Positions 1-8,313 of a DNA stretch of 64,000 nt are shown piece by piece (position 1 is the stretch's first letter; each line of letters starts with the position of its first letter). The notes under the pieces are model-generated. The model was not told where the DNA came from. It worked only from the letters and a program-made list of their open reading frames with translations, and searched no databases. Source of the DNA: Algoriphagus sp. (GTDB taxonomy: Bacteria > Bacteroidota > Bacteroidia > Cytophagales > Cyclobacteriaceae); the NCBI RefSeq assembly GCF_030694375.1, contig NZ_JAUXYL010000040.1, positions 248,001-312,000 of the forward strand, read 5' to 3'. Both the position numbers and the translations under genes were made by a program.

Positions 1-690
1 TGTCTTGTTGGTCAAATAGCCATCTTCCATCACATCGTATTTCCAGGTCTTTTTTGCACCGATATCTGCTATGTACAGATGCTTGCCATCGGGAGTTCCT
101 ACGATGCCATTTGGCTGGGTAAGATCCTCTGTTACTCTGAAAAGTTCTGATCTATCGGCAGAAAGAAAATACACATGCTGGCCATCCTGATCCATTTCTT
201 TGGATCTGATCCCTTCCCAATAGGGTCTTGCATAAAGGGGGTCTGTGAAATACAATCCACCTTTGGGACGTACCCAAACATCGTTGGGTCCATTCAGTTT
301 TTTTCCCTTAAAGGAAGGGACGATCACTGTTTCCTCCCCGGTATTTTGGTCAATGGCCCATAATTCATTTTTAAGATCCGCGGCCGCGATGAGTGTTCCG
401 TCAAGTTGAAAATATAGACCATTTGCTCGCCCGGTTCCTTCTTTGAAAAGCGTCACTTTATTGCTTCCCGCAGACCATTTGTAAATTTTGTCATTGGGTT
501 GGTCTGTGAAAAAGATATCCCCCATTCGGTTGACTGCAGGACCCTCTGTAAAGCTAAATCCATCTTTGACTTTGACCAATTCCGCTCCTTTTGCGACAAT
601 TCCACGTTTATCCTCTATTTGGGCAAAAACTGAGAGAGAACCTACAAGAAAGGCCGATAAGACTATTGCATTTTTAAAATTCATACGCAT
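1..690 (-). CDS. SMP-30/gluconolactonase-like beta-propeller protein, 3' end cut by window edge
   Basis: The reverse strand is open from ATG at 690 to the first base of the window, giving 230 residues without a stop. The N-terminus is a signal peptide (MRMNFKNAIVLSAFL... ending at SVFAQ). The mature part has the SMP-30/gluconolactonase pattern: EGPAVNRMGDIFFTD, then NGLYFQLDGTLIAAD, then LNGPNDVWVRPKGGLYFTDP, whose Asn and Asp are metal or substrate ligands in this family. Members are secreted or periplasmic lactonases that hydrolyse sugar lactones; the true substrate is unknown. It starts 12 bp after the stop of the TolB-like gene, so the two are probably co-transcribed. The missing C-terminus lies left of the window. 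Confidence 0.85.
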   Translation of the reverse strand, partial: MRMNFKNAIVLSAFLVGSLSVFAQIEDKRGIVAKGAELVKVKDGFSFTEGPAVNRMGDIFFTDQPNDKIYKWSAGSNKVTLFKEGTGRANGLYFQLDGTLIAAADLKNELWAIDQNTGEETVIVPSFKGKKLNGPNDVWVRPKGGLYFTDPLYARPYWEGIRSKEMDQDGQHVYFLSADRSELFRVTEDLTQPNGIVGTPDGKHLYIADIGAKKTWKYDVMEDGYLTNKT

Positions 691-702
691 TGATTATTGG
701 AG

Positions 703-1596
703 TTAATTACGTTGCATGACTACTACTAGCTTTTTCAATTCTGGACTGTAGGCCATTCGGGATATATTTTGATGAGTTGAAGATTCTACTTTTCCCAGAA
801 ATTCCCACTCAGAATGATTTGATTTCTTTCGATAAATATTATTTCCACTAGCCATCAGAAGGTAATTACTGTCTAGCCAAATGAAATCCAACGAACCTGC
901 TAAGCCAAATCCCAAAACATCAGATTTACCGCTTTCGATATCATAAGTCCGAATGGGTAGTGCAAGACCCTGGTCAGTTTCCTTAGGGGATTTCATTGAT
1001 AAATATCCGATTTGGGAGGTTTTAGGTCTCCGTTTCACAGCACGCCCGATATGATTGTCAATTTCCAAAAGATCACCTTTTCCTCTGGCATAGGAAAGCT
1101 TGTTTGGTTCGCCAAGGATAAACATTGCCGCCTTGTTATCATACCAGTCGTAATATCCGACGGGAGCAATATCATCATATAATAATTCTGGCTCACCAAA
1201 GTTGGTTGGGTATAACCACAGCCTTTGCTTACCATCCGGCTCCACGACTACTGCTGAAACATACAACCCGCAGTCTGTTAAAGTGGGCGAGAATTCACTT
1301 CGATCGGAAGTCTTGCTCAGATTGGTAAATTTTTCTGAGGTAAAATTGTAAACTATGATATCATGATTTCCATTTTCATCGGCAGCCGAAAAAACCAATT
1401 GGTACTCGTTGATAAAATTGGGCTGATTGTCATACTCAGGTCGGTTGGTAAGTGGCTTTGCTGTTTCGGTCAGGACGTTAAACTTTCGTCCCTTTCCCTT
1501 TGTGTCCATTACCCAAATGTCAAAACCTCCCTGAGCCTGAGTGATTTGAGTTTGAAAAACAAGCAAAAGTGAAAGTGTGATGAGAAATTTAATCAT
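703..1596 (-). CDS. secreted TolB/PD40-like beta-propeller protein
   Basis: The protein is about 297 residues if translated from the ATG at 1596 (MIKFLITLSLLLVF), which gives a clean signal peptide cut after TQAQ; a longer ORF from 1620 would only add eight residues in front of it. The mature part reads like a WD40-like/PD40 propeller: GGFDIWVMDTKGKGRK, NRPEYDNQPNFI and DIIVYNFTSEKFTNLS match the 'D-I-w-v-m-d / p-a-f-SPDG' blades of TolB. No catalytic residues are evident. It probably sits in the periplasm or is anchored outside, and is co-transcribed with the downstream gluconolactonase-like gene. Function is unknown. Confidence 0.75.
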   Translation of the reverse strand: MIKFLITLSLLLVFQTQITQAQGGFDIWVMDTKGKGRKFNVLTETAKPLTNRPEYDNQPNFINEYQLVFSAADENGNHDIIVYNFTSEKFTNLSKTSDRSEFSPTLTDCGLYVSAVVVEPDGKQRLWLYPTNFGEPELLYDDIAPVGYYDWYDNKAAMFILGEPNKLSYARGKGDLLEIDNHIGRAVKRRPKTSQIGYLSMKSPKETDQGLALPIRTYDIESGKSDVLGFGLAGSLDFIWLDSNYLLMASGNNIYRKKSNHSEWEFLGKVESSTHQNISRMAYSPELKKLVVVMQRN

Positions 1597-1645
1597 GAAT
1601 GTGAGTTCTAAGCCAACCAAATTACAAAATGCAGGTTAGATTGAC

Positions 1646-2728
1646 GTGAGTAAATTACATCTATATACCAATTCTTTGTTTGACGATCTTCGTCAGCAGC
1701 AGGATGAACTTGCTGACCGAGCAATCTCCGCCTTGATCCAAAACCCGGATTGGGTCAAAACCATCAACTCGTGGGAAAGAATTCCTGATAAATTATCACA
1801 GGATTTTTCAAAAGAGGTCACTGATTTTTTTGAGTTTTACAGAAGAACAGACTCATCTGCGGTAAAGGCTATTCTAGAACGAGGCCAACAATTTTTTGAA
1901 AAAAACGGAGATTTGTACACAGCCATGCTTGGTTTTTATTCCTTGCCTTATTGTTATGCTTTCGCCGATGGGGCAGAGGTTTTGGTTAGATCCAAGCGAA
2001 TCATTGATGCTATTGGAGAGCGACTTGGGGAGACCGGATACTTTGTGATGGAAATTTTTCGACCCGGAGCATTTATATCGGACGACAGGGCCTATTTGGT
2101 TTGCGCCAAGGTTCGGCTGATTCATGCTTTTAGCAGGTATTTTATCAAGCATTATGCAAAAGATTGGCAGTCCACTTACGGCATGCCAGTTAATCAGGAG
2201 GATATGATCGGGACGAATATTGCTTTTAGCCAAATCGTGCTCAGAGGACTCTTTAAGTTGGGAATATCGATAGATGAGGCTGAGCATCAAGCAGTGTTAG
2301 CTTATTGGAAATGGATCGGGGAGTTGATCGGAATTGAGGTAAACTATTGGCCTGAAACCTCCAAAGAGGCTTTTGAGCTGGATAAATTGATTCGATCAAG
2401 AAATATCCGAGCCTCAGCGGCTGGTCAAAAATTAATCGGTGCCTTGCTCAGTTATTACCGGAAAGCAGTTCCTGATGCTGCCTTGGCATCACAAGTTGAA
2501 GGAATTGTTTCCTTTTTCTTAGGTAAAGAAGCCTCAAAAGCACTTAATCTTAAATCAGAAATATCTATTCAAGGTGATCTACTCGGATTGTTCTTCAAAT
2601 TGAATGGATTAAAGAATTTCGGAGCGAAAAAAAGCTATACTACCCTCAAAAGAGCACTCGATCAACAGCAAATCCAGCAGTTTGGAAAACTGATGACCAT
2701 CCAACTTCCTGTCATTTCCCGTTCGTAA
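1646..2728 (+). CDS. oxygenase MpaB family protein (DUF2236)
   Basis: A 360-residue protein that fits the MpaB/latex-clearing-protein oxygenase family (ER-bound MpaB and rubber oxygenase Lcp are characterised members, b-type haem proteins). Supporting stretches are YSLPYCYAFADGAEVLVRS, the KVRLIHAFSRYFI helix with a candidate haem-ligand His, and WQSTYGMPVNQEDMIGTN followed by FSQIVLRGLFKLGI. It has no signal peptide. The start is GTG at 1646; no in-frame ATG lies close by. It is divergent from the TolB-like gene, with a 49-bp gap. The substrate cannot be told from sequence. Confidence 0.8.
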   Translation: MSKLHLYTNSLFDDLRQQQDELADRAISALIQNPDWVKTINSWERIPDKLSQDFSKEVTDFFEFYRRTDSSAVKAILERGQQFFEKNGDLYTAMLGFYSLPYCYAFADGAEVLVRSKRIIDAIGERLGETGYFVMEIFRPGAFISDDRAYLVCAKVRLIHAFSRYFIKHYAKDWQSTYGMPVNQEDMIGTNIAFSQIVLRGLFKLGISIDEAEHQAVLAYWKWIGELIGIEVNYWPETSKEAFELDKLIRSRNIRASAAGQKLIGALLSYYRKAVPDAALASQVEGIVSFFLGKEASKALNLKSEISIQGDLLGLFFKLNGLKNFGAKKSYTTLKRALDQQQIQQFGKLMTIQLPVISRS

Positions 2729-2836
2729 TCGGACACAATTTTGTACGCTAATCAGGCAGTCATTTTAAACTAGGGCGGTAGCTGGCGCTTTTGAGCCACA
2801 TTTGCATGCTGGCACCTTTTTCGTACTTTGAGAGCC

Positions 2837-3163
2837 ATGAAGCAATTCATCCCATATCTTAATCGATTCCCGCTGGAGTTGGTCTTTTGGATCGGAAGCA
2901 TAATCGCCATTCTGATGCTCGACCCTCACTCCGGAAGTCACCTGAGTCTTTGTCCGCTCAGTCAGCTCGGAATCGATTGGTGTCCGGGTTGTGGATTAGG
3001 AAGGTCCATGAGTCTCTTGGCGCATGGAGAATTTGAGGCCTCCTTGTCTATGCATCCGCTCGGTATACTTGCCTACGGGGTGATCTTTCACCGAATTTGG
3101 AATCTTGTAAAAAACCTTAAAACAACACACAATTATGGCAAATGTATTGAGACACCTTCCTGA
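2837..3163 (+). CDS. DUF2752 small membrane protein
   Basis: A 108-residue protein from ATG 2837; a TTG nine bases upstream is the only alternative. It shows the DUF2752 signature: LCPLSQLGIDWCPGCGLGRS, i.e. a Cys-Pro then a CPGCGxxR motif, between two hydrophobic segments (about residues 12-28 and 70-90). Members are small inner-membrane proteins of unknown role. Its last 29 bases overlap the next gene, the TM2-domain gene, in another frame. The overlap suggests translational coupling and that the two membrane proteins are made together. Confidence 0.8.
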   Translation: MKQFIPYLNRFPLELVFWIGSIIAILMLDPHSGSHLSLCPLSQLGIDWCPGCGLGRSMSLLAHGEFEASLSMHPLGILAYGVIFHRIWNLVKNLKTTHNYGKCIETPS

Positions 3164-3512
3164 ACTGGAAGGAATGGAACTGGGGTACATCCAGGGTTTG
3201 ATGAAAAACATGGATGAGGACCAAGCGTCCCTCTTCGCCCAAGTCTACCGGGCACGAAGAAAAGACGCGCAGATGATTTTAATTCTGACCTTGATCGGTT
3301 TCTTTGGATTTGCCGGTTTGCATCGGTTTATCCTTGGTCAAATTGGGCTTGGTATACTGTACATCCTGACACTTGGCTTGTGTTTTATCGGTACAATTGT
3401 CGACTTGGTCAACTATAAAAGTTTAGCCTATGAATACAATGTGAAAATGGCTCATGAAACTTTGGCCATGATTTCCAATCACTTCCCAACCATGGGTAAT
3501 TCATCTGTCTAA
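3135..3512 (+). CDS. TM2 domain-containing protein
   Basis: A 125-residue protein with a TM2 domain at about residues 50-100: ILTLIGFFGFAGLHRFILGQ, then a second helix ILYILTLGLCFIGTIVDL. The central G-x-x-G-x-H-R-F-Y/I-x-G turn between the two helices is the TM2 hallmark. The N-terminal 45 residues are soluble and charged. TM2 proteins are widespread and their role is mostly unknown. ATG 3135 lies inside the end of the DUF2752 gene, and a terminator follows at 3538, so the pair forms a short operon. Confidence 0.85.
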   Translation: MANVLRHLPELEGMELGYIQGLMKNMDEDQASLFAQVYRARRKDAQMILILTLIGFFGFAGLHRFILGQIGLGILYILTLGLCFIGTIVDLVNYKSLAYEYNVKMAHETLAMISNHFPTMGNSSV

Positions 3513-3537
3513 TCTCCTTCAACTCTTAACTTTATTA

Positions 3538-3561
3538 GCCTCGGGTATCCGGGGCTTTTTT
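3538..3561 (+). terminator. rho-independent terminator of the DUF2752/TM2 operon
   Basis: A 7-bp GC-rich stem (GCCTCGG / CCGGGGC, one G-U pair) with a 4-nt loop is followed directly by six T. It lies 26 bp after the TM2 stop codon. Confidence 0.75.
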
Positions 3562-3582
3562 ATTTGCAGGTATTGAGCCGAT

Positions 3583-4290
3583 TTACCAATCCTCAGATTT
3601 GGCTGAGGGGATAATCCTTGTTTCAAATTCCTCAAATTCAGCTTTACCTTTTTCCGACAGAATCAAATGATATTTTTGGAGCAATTCACCTGCGCTTTTC
3701 AACTCCTCAAAAGAAGCTTGGGAAATATGAAACGAAAGTTCGATCAGATTTTCAGCTTTGGGTGAAAATGGTGGAGCTATTGCTGAAGAAAAATAAAATG
3801 GCCACATGGTTTTTGCGCAGCTAATTCCCCAAAAGTCAATGGGGTATAGGGATGAATAACTAGTTAAGCGCTCATTTATTTCTTCAAAAAACCGCTCGGT
3901 TTCAGCTAATCTGATACGTGAGCCTGCACGCGATTTACCTTTGGTTTTGAGATGTTTAATCTGGGATTTTCCCTGTTTTTGTCTGACCATATAAGCTCTG
4001 AAAACCTTGTGGTCAATGAGCTGACCTTGATGAAAATATCCTGTGACGGCCTGTCCTGCCCGGATCAAAACCAATGAAAAATGTGTGTCCGGATTTTCGG
4101 CTATTTCAGCATCTTGAGAACATTCAACTGTCCAAGGCAGATAGATTTTTGCCAACCAATCCTGTCCTTCTTCAATCAAGATTTGGTGCTTTTCTTTAAG
4201 GTATGAAAAAATGAATTTCCGGTTTGAAGATTCAGCGATCAGCGCTTCAACAATTTTTTGGCTGATGATCCGAGCTTGTGGAATATTCAT
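3583..4290 (-). CDS. bVLRF1-type (Vms1-like) release factor / peptidyl-tRNA hydrolase homologue
   Basis: A 235-residue cytoplasmic protein from ATG 4290. The upstream ATG at 4356 would run into the divergent gene and its -7 box, so the shorter start is preferred. The middle carries RQKQGKSQ (about residues 103-110) followed by KSRAGSRIR and ETERFFEEINERL. This order (basic loop with a Gln, then K-S-A-G-x-x-I/L-R, then an N-E helix) matches the VLRF1 domain of eukaryotic Vms1/ANKZF1, the eRF1-like hydrolase that releases stalled nascent chains from tRNA. A Bacteroidota branch, bVLRF1, has been described by comparative genomics. The expected role is ribosome rescue by cleaving peptidyl-tRNA, with the Gln of GKSQ as catalytic candidate. 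Both are inferences. Confidence 0.7.
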   Translation of the reverse strand: MNIPQARIISQKIVEALIAESSNRKFIFSYLKEKHQILIEEGQDWLAKIYLPWTVECSQDAEIAENPDTHFSLVLIRAGQAVTGYFHQGQLIDHKVFRAYMVRQKQGKSQIKHLKTKGKSRAGSRIRLAETERFFEEINERLTSYSSLYPIDFWGISCAKTMWPFYFSSAIAPPFSPKAENLIELSFHISQASFEELKSAGELLQKYHLILSEKGKAEFEEFETRIIPSAKSEDW

Positions 4291-4311
4291 TTCTGTGGAA
4301 AAACTATTGGC

Positions 4312-4319
4312 TATATTTG
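4312..4319 (+). promoter_or_regulatory. Bacteroidota -7 box (TATATTTG)
   Basis: A perfect match to TAnnTTTG, the sigma-ABfr -7 element of Bacteroidota. It lies 19 bp before the ATG at 4339, which supports that start over the longer frame from 4258. A -33 TTTG at the right distance is not clear. Confidence 0.65.
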
Positions 4320-4338
4320 CACAAATAAAGAGAAAATC

Positions 4339-4860
4339 ATGCAGGAAAATATTCAAAAAGTTTTTGACCGGATGTGTGATCCCAAAGAATCCGAAGCTTA
4401 TTTTTTTGCTGACAAGCTTGGGGGTTTGGCAGATGAAGAGGCAAAAGATAAACTTTTAGAATTGGTAAAAGGGGATAATTGGGAACTCGCCTACCTGTCT
4501 TGTAGAGCGCTATCCAAGACCAAGTTTCAGGAGGAAGCCTTAGATGTGATTTTCGAAACAATTTTTGACAAAAAGAACAAATCCGTGCAAGGAGCTTTTG
4601 TTCAGATTTTAGAGGATTTTGATCTGAGTGACCGATTTGTAGACGTCTTTAAAGTTTTCCTTTTTGGAAACTACAAAGCCTCAACACTTGCAAAAGTTTA
4701 CCTCGATGAGGTTGAATTCGATATTACTCCCCGGACTATCCGCAAAGCTGAAAAGCATTGGAATCACTACCTGCACAATCCTGAGGATGAGGGAAGTGTC
4801 GAGGTGAAAAAGTCAGAAGTCGAGCCTATGTTACAGGAAATGAGGGAATTATTTTCCTGA
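4339..4860 (+). CDS. HEAT-like helical-repeat protein of unknown function
   Basis: A 173-residue acidic, all-helical protein from ATG 4339, just downstream of the -7 box. An upstream in-frame start at 4258 would overlap the divergent bVLRF1 gene. It has no signal peptide. The pattern of paired amphipathic helices (DKLLELVKGDNWELAYLSCR, then EEALDVIFETIFDKKNKSVQ, then GAFVQILEDF) resembles HEAT/ARM-type repeats used for protein binding. It contains no enzyme motif. It is followed after 39 bp by another protein of unknown function on the same strand, probably in one operon. Confidence 0.65.
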   Translation: MQENIQKVFDRMCDPKESEAYFFADKLGGLADEEAKDKLLELVKGDNWELAYLSCRALSKTKFQEEALDVIFETIFDKKNKSVQGAFVQILEDFDLSDRFVDVFKVFLFGNYKASTLAKVYLDEVEFDITPRTIRKAEKHWNHYLHNPEDEGSVEVKKSEVEPMLQEMRELFS

Positions 4861-4899
4861 TCAATACAACAAATCCATTTTTCCTCAGTTTAATAAAGC

Positions 4900-5523
4900 A
4901 TGAGGAAGCTGGAAGTAATTGAGTTACATCATCAGTTTTTTAACGATTTTGGATTTGAATTTCACTCAAGTAATTTGTTGTACCTTAAAAACTTTCCCCA
5001 AGGTCAGCAAGTAGTCTTTGTCCACTTTACAGAATACCCTGATGTCAGCTACCTGGAATATAACCTTGGCATTAGGATTCATGCTGTTGAGGAAATTATC
5101 CATCGATTTTTACCTACTCTCAGCGATTACTCGGATCGATCTATTACGCTGATTCAAACTCCCGACAAAATCGGAAAAACAATACCAAAGCGATTTGTCA
5201 TTGAAAACGACAGTCAATTGGCAGAAGCGATCATGGCTGCGGAAAAGTTTTTCGTCATGCATGGATTTTATTGGCTGGACGAGATGATTCAGCCTGAAAA
5301 TCTGGAAATAGCTTTTGCGGAGCGAAAAGAAAAGGCTTTCAAGACTCAAAACTTTGTTTACAATTCCTTTAGAGGAGTAACCCTAGCCAAAATCTACAAT
5401 CCGGAAAACTATCCGGTTTTAAGGCAAATTTATCTTGAGAATATCAAGCAAAAAGAAATGACGCCGTTTACCATTGCTTCTTTTCTTCAGCTTTTGGATT
5501 ACTTGGATAAGCTTGAGGTCTGA
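4900..5523 (+). CDS. conserved-looking protein of unknown function
   Basis: A 207-residue cytoplasmic protein; I do not recognise the family. It begins MRKLEVIELHHQFFNDFGFE, is mixed alpha/beta, has no membrane segment and no cysteine cluster, and ends with a helical tail (PFTIASFLQLLDYLDKLEV). Codon use is like its neighbours, and it is 39 bp after the HEAT-like gene without a terminator between, so the two are likely co-transcribed. It converges with hrpB. Confidence 0.65.
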   Translation: MRKLEVIELHHQFFNDFGFEFHSSNLLYLKNFPQGQQVVFVHFTEYPDVSYLEYNLGIRIHAVEEIIHRFLPTLSDYSDRSITLIQTPDKIGKTIPKRFVIENDSQLAEAIMAAEKFFVMHGFYWLDEMIQPENLEIAFAERKEKAFKTQNFVYNSFRGVTLAKIYNPENYPVLRQIYLENIKQKEMTPFTIASFLQLLDYLDKLEV

Positions 5524-5622
5524 TTTGAATGGAAAACCTAGAAAATCCGAGTCCTTAGCTTTTCCAATATTCGTTCCTTGCTTCTTATTTTTAAATAGAA
5601 TTACCCGGATATTTCAATTCTA

Positions 5623-8106
5623 TCACTTCTTTTTGACTCCTCTCACTGCCTCAGCACTGATCGGGTCTTCAGGCCATTCATGCTTTGGATACCTTCTTTT
5701 GAGTTCTTTTTTTACTTCGAAATATCCATTTACCCAAAAACTCTTTAGATCCTGAGTCACCTGAACAGGTTTATATCCTGGGGATAGTAACTCTATCAAA
5801 ACAGAGATTTTTCCGGCATTTACCTTTGGCGTTTCCAATAACCCAAATAATTCCTGAAGCCGAACCGAAAGAAGGGGAGTTTCTCCTTCGGACTTATATT
5901 CTATGGAAATTTGACTTCCTGAAGGCACATTTAATCGGCTTGGCGCCAATTGATTTAAAAGTTGTTGCTGTTCAAAAGTAAGACTGTGAAGTAGGATATG
6001 ACCGATATTCAGTTTCTTTAGATCCTCGTTTTTAGTCACATGATCCAAGTACGGATCTAGCCAATCTTTGGCATTGATGCACAGGTATTCTGAGGTCCAA
6101 GAAGGCCATTCCTGTTCCGGATTCCAGCTTTTTAATGATTGTATTCGAAAAATCAATTGCTCTACTTCTTCATTAAAATCTAATAGCATTTCTCCGTCTC
6201 CTGCGATAGCTTCCAAAATTGCTGCCTTCGCCAATGACTTTTCAATTTTCTGCAGGGGACGGGTACCTAAAATAATTGCGCCGATCCGAACCTCCAAGTG
6301 AGCGATCAGGCCTCCTTTTTTCCGGTCCCAAGTCAACACTTCTTTTGTTTTAAGCATCGGTGCCAAATCCTTGGGATTTAAGGGTGCCGCAAGCCATATT
6401 TTCCCCATTCCTTCACGTGCGTCGACATGGGCAACTGCCAGCCAAGATTCATGCGCCAAATCATCCCGGTGCCCTATTTGAGCAATTTTCCCGTTGGAAA
6501 GCTGAAATTGAGCATTGTTGCCAGGGCGTGCAGCAGCAATTCGCTCCGGATATGCGTAAGCCAAAAGCAAACCTGTCTGCCAAGGATCTACGGGACTATT
6601 TTCAGGTTGAATACCAAACATTCTTCGATATTGTCCGGCTACTTTTTCGATTTTCTTGATTCGAGCCATATTTACCCCACGGCTTCTAAATCTCCGAAGT
6701 GCTTCAATTCTCAAATTCAAATCCACCCCCGAATCCTGTGGAAGCGGATCTCGTTCTTCCAAAACTGCTGCGATATCAGTAGCCAATCCAAGTTGATTTA
6801 AGCGCTTCGCAAAAATCAGCATGTGTGCAATCCGTGGATGACAGGGCACTTGATGGATTTCCTTTCCATGCTCGGTGAGGTTTCCATCCAAAATTGCATC
6901 CAAAGCCTCCAGGGTTTTTTCAGCCAAAGCCAATGTTCCGGCAGGAGGTGGTGTAAGCCAAGTCATGGATCGGATTTCCTGTTTTCCCCATGCCTTCATA
7001 TCCATCACTAAAGCTGTCAAATCTGCTTCCATCAATTCCGGAACCCGATATTCGGGCAGTTGTGACTGGGTGCTTTTTGTCCAAAGCCGGTAAGAATGAC
7101 CGGCAGTCAAACGCCCTGCACGACCACTTCGCTGGTCAGCCGAATCCTTGGAGATACGGTGTAAAACCAACCTGGAAAGTCCCGAGCGTGCATCAAATCG
7201 ATTGGATTTTGCAAAACCTGAATCCACCACAACTTTGATCCCTTCGATCGTCAGTGAGGTTTCGGCGATGTCAGTGGAAAGAACAATTTTTCGCTTTCCC
7301 GAAGGGTGTGGGAGAATAGCCTGATTTTGCTCTGAAGGAGAAAGTTGACCGTAAAGCGGTAAAACCACTGCATTAGGGATCGCTCGACGGAGAATTTCTT
7401 CCGCTTTTTTGATTTCTCCCTGACCGGGAAGGAATACCAGAAAATCACCTTCATGCTTTTTGGTCAAAGGGATAATTTGTCGGGCAGCATCTTCTCCGAT
7501 AGCATATTCATCCACTTCAGAAAGGTAATTAACTTCCACCGGGTACTGCCGGCCTTGACTTTGAATCACTTTTGCCCCCAACAAGCCGGAAAGCTGCTCG
7601 GCATCGATCGTCGCCGACATGAGCAAAATCCGAAGATCAGGCCTGAGAACCTGCTGGATCTCACGACACAATGCCAAAGCAACTTCTGAATGGAGATTTC
7701 GCTCATGAAACTCATCAAATATTACCAATCCTACATTTTCCAAAGCATTGTCGCTGTGCATCATTCGGGTCAAAATCCCCTCGGTGATGACTTCAAGCCG
7801 TGTTTGCTCCGAGATGGCGGATTCAAATCTAATCCGATAGCCGACTGTTTTTCCCAAATCCTCTCCCAACATGCCTGACATCCGCTGCGCGATGCTTTTG
7901 GTCGCCAAGCGGCGGGGCTCAAGCATGATAATCTTTTTGCCTTTCAACCAAGGTTCATCCAAGAGTATCAAAGGCAAAAGAGTACTCTTTCCTGCTCCCG
8001 GAGGTGCTTGGATGATTAAGGAATTTTGTGTGGAAAGGTGATTTTTGACCTGAGGTATGATTTCTGCAACAGGAAGGTCAAAGGAAAAAGGGTTGAACTC
8101 GGACAT
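5623..8106 (-). CDS. hrpB: ATP-dependent helicase HrpB
   Basis: An 827-residue DEAH-type helicase, normal length for HrpB (about 800-850). It has Walker A APPGAGKSTLLP near residue 35, motif II as DEFHERNLHSE near 130 (DEFH rather than DEAH, as is usual in HrpB), motif III LLMSATIDA, and motif VI QRSGRAGRL. The C-terminal region carries the HrpB-specific domain ending with KRRYPKHEWPEDP. The protein is a predicted RNA helicase whose physiological role is poorly known. The gene stands alone, convergent with the unknown gene at 4900. Confidence 0.93.
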   Translation of the reverse strand: MSEFNPFSFDLPVAEIIPQVKNHLSTQNSLIIQAPPGAGKSTLLPLILLDEPWLKGKKIIMLEPRRLATKSIAQRMSGMLGEDLGKTVGYRIRFESAISEQTRLEVITEGILTRMMHSDNALENVGLVIFDEFHERNLHSEVALALCREIQQVLRPDLRILLMSATIDAEQLSGLLGAKVIQSQGRQYPVEVNYLSEVDEYAIGEDAARQIIPLTKKHEGDFLVFLPGQGEIKKAEEILRRAIPNAVVLPLYGQLSPSEQNQAILPHPSGKRKIVLSTDIAETSLTIEGIKVVVDSGFAKSNRFDARSGLSRLVLHRISKDSADQRSGRAGRLTAGHSYRLWTKSTQSQLPEYRVPELMEADLTALVMDMKAWGKQEIRSMTWLTPPPAGTLALAEKTLEALDAILDGNLTEHGKEIHQVPCHPRIAHMLIFAKRLNQLGLATDIAAVLEERDPLPQDSGVDLNLRIEALRRFRSRGVNMARIKKIEKVAGQYRRMFGIQPENSPVDPWQTGLLLAYAYPERIAAARPGNNAQFQLSNGKIAQIGHRDDLAHESWLAVAHVDAREGMGKIWLAAPLNPKDLAPMLKTKEVLTWDRKKGGLIAHLEVRIGAIILGTRPLQKIEKSLAKAAILEAIAGDGEMLLDFNEEVEQLIFRIQSLKSWNPEQEWPSWTSEYLCINAKDWLDPYLDHVTKNEDLKKLNIGHILLHSLTFEQQQLLNQLAPSRLNVPSGSQISIEYKSEGETPLLSVRLQELFGLLETPKVNAGKISVLIELLSPGYKPVQVTQDLKSFWVNGYFEVKKELKRRYPKHEWPEDPISAEAVRGVKKK

Positions 8107-8241
8107 AGGATGCGAATTTAAGCCATCCTAGATTAGTTTTTGGTTGACTTTTAAAAAGACAACAAAAAAACCAATCTAATTTTATTTTTTTCTTTTCATT
8201 ATTCTCTAATGATCATCTTCCAGATTCAGGATTATTTTTTA

Positions 8242-8258
8242 TTGACAATATGTGTCAA
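8242..8258. promoter_or_regulatory. palindromic operator candidate upstream of the WYL regulator
   Basis: The sequence reads TTGACA-ATATG-TGTCAA, two perfect 6-bp half sites around a 5-bp spacer, 56 bp before the start of the WYL gene. A weak -7 candidate (TACTTTTT at 8269) follows, so the palindrome would overlap the -33 region. Autoregulation by the WYL protein is inferred. Confidence 0.5.
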
Positions 8259-8313
8259 ATAGACTGGATACTTTTTCCTTCTGCTTACATTTAGTGATTA
8301 TTCCAAAGTAACT

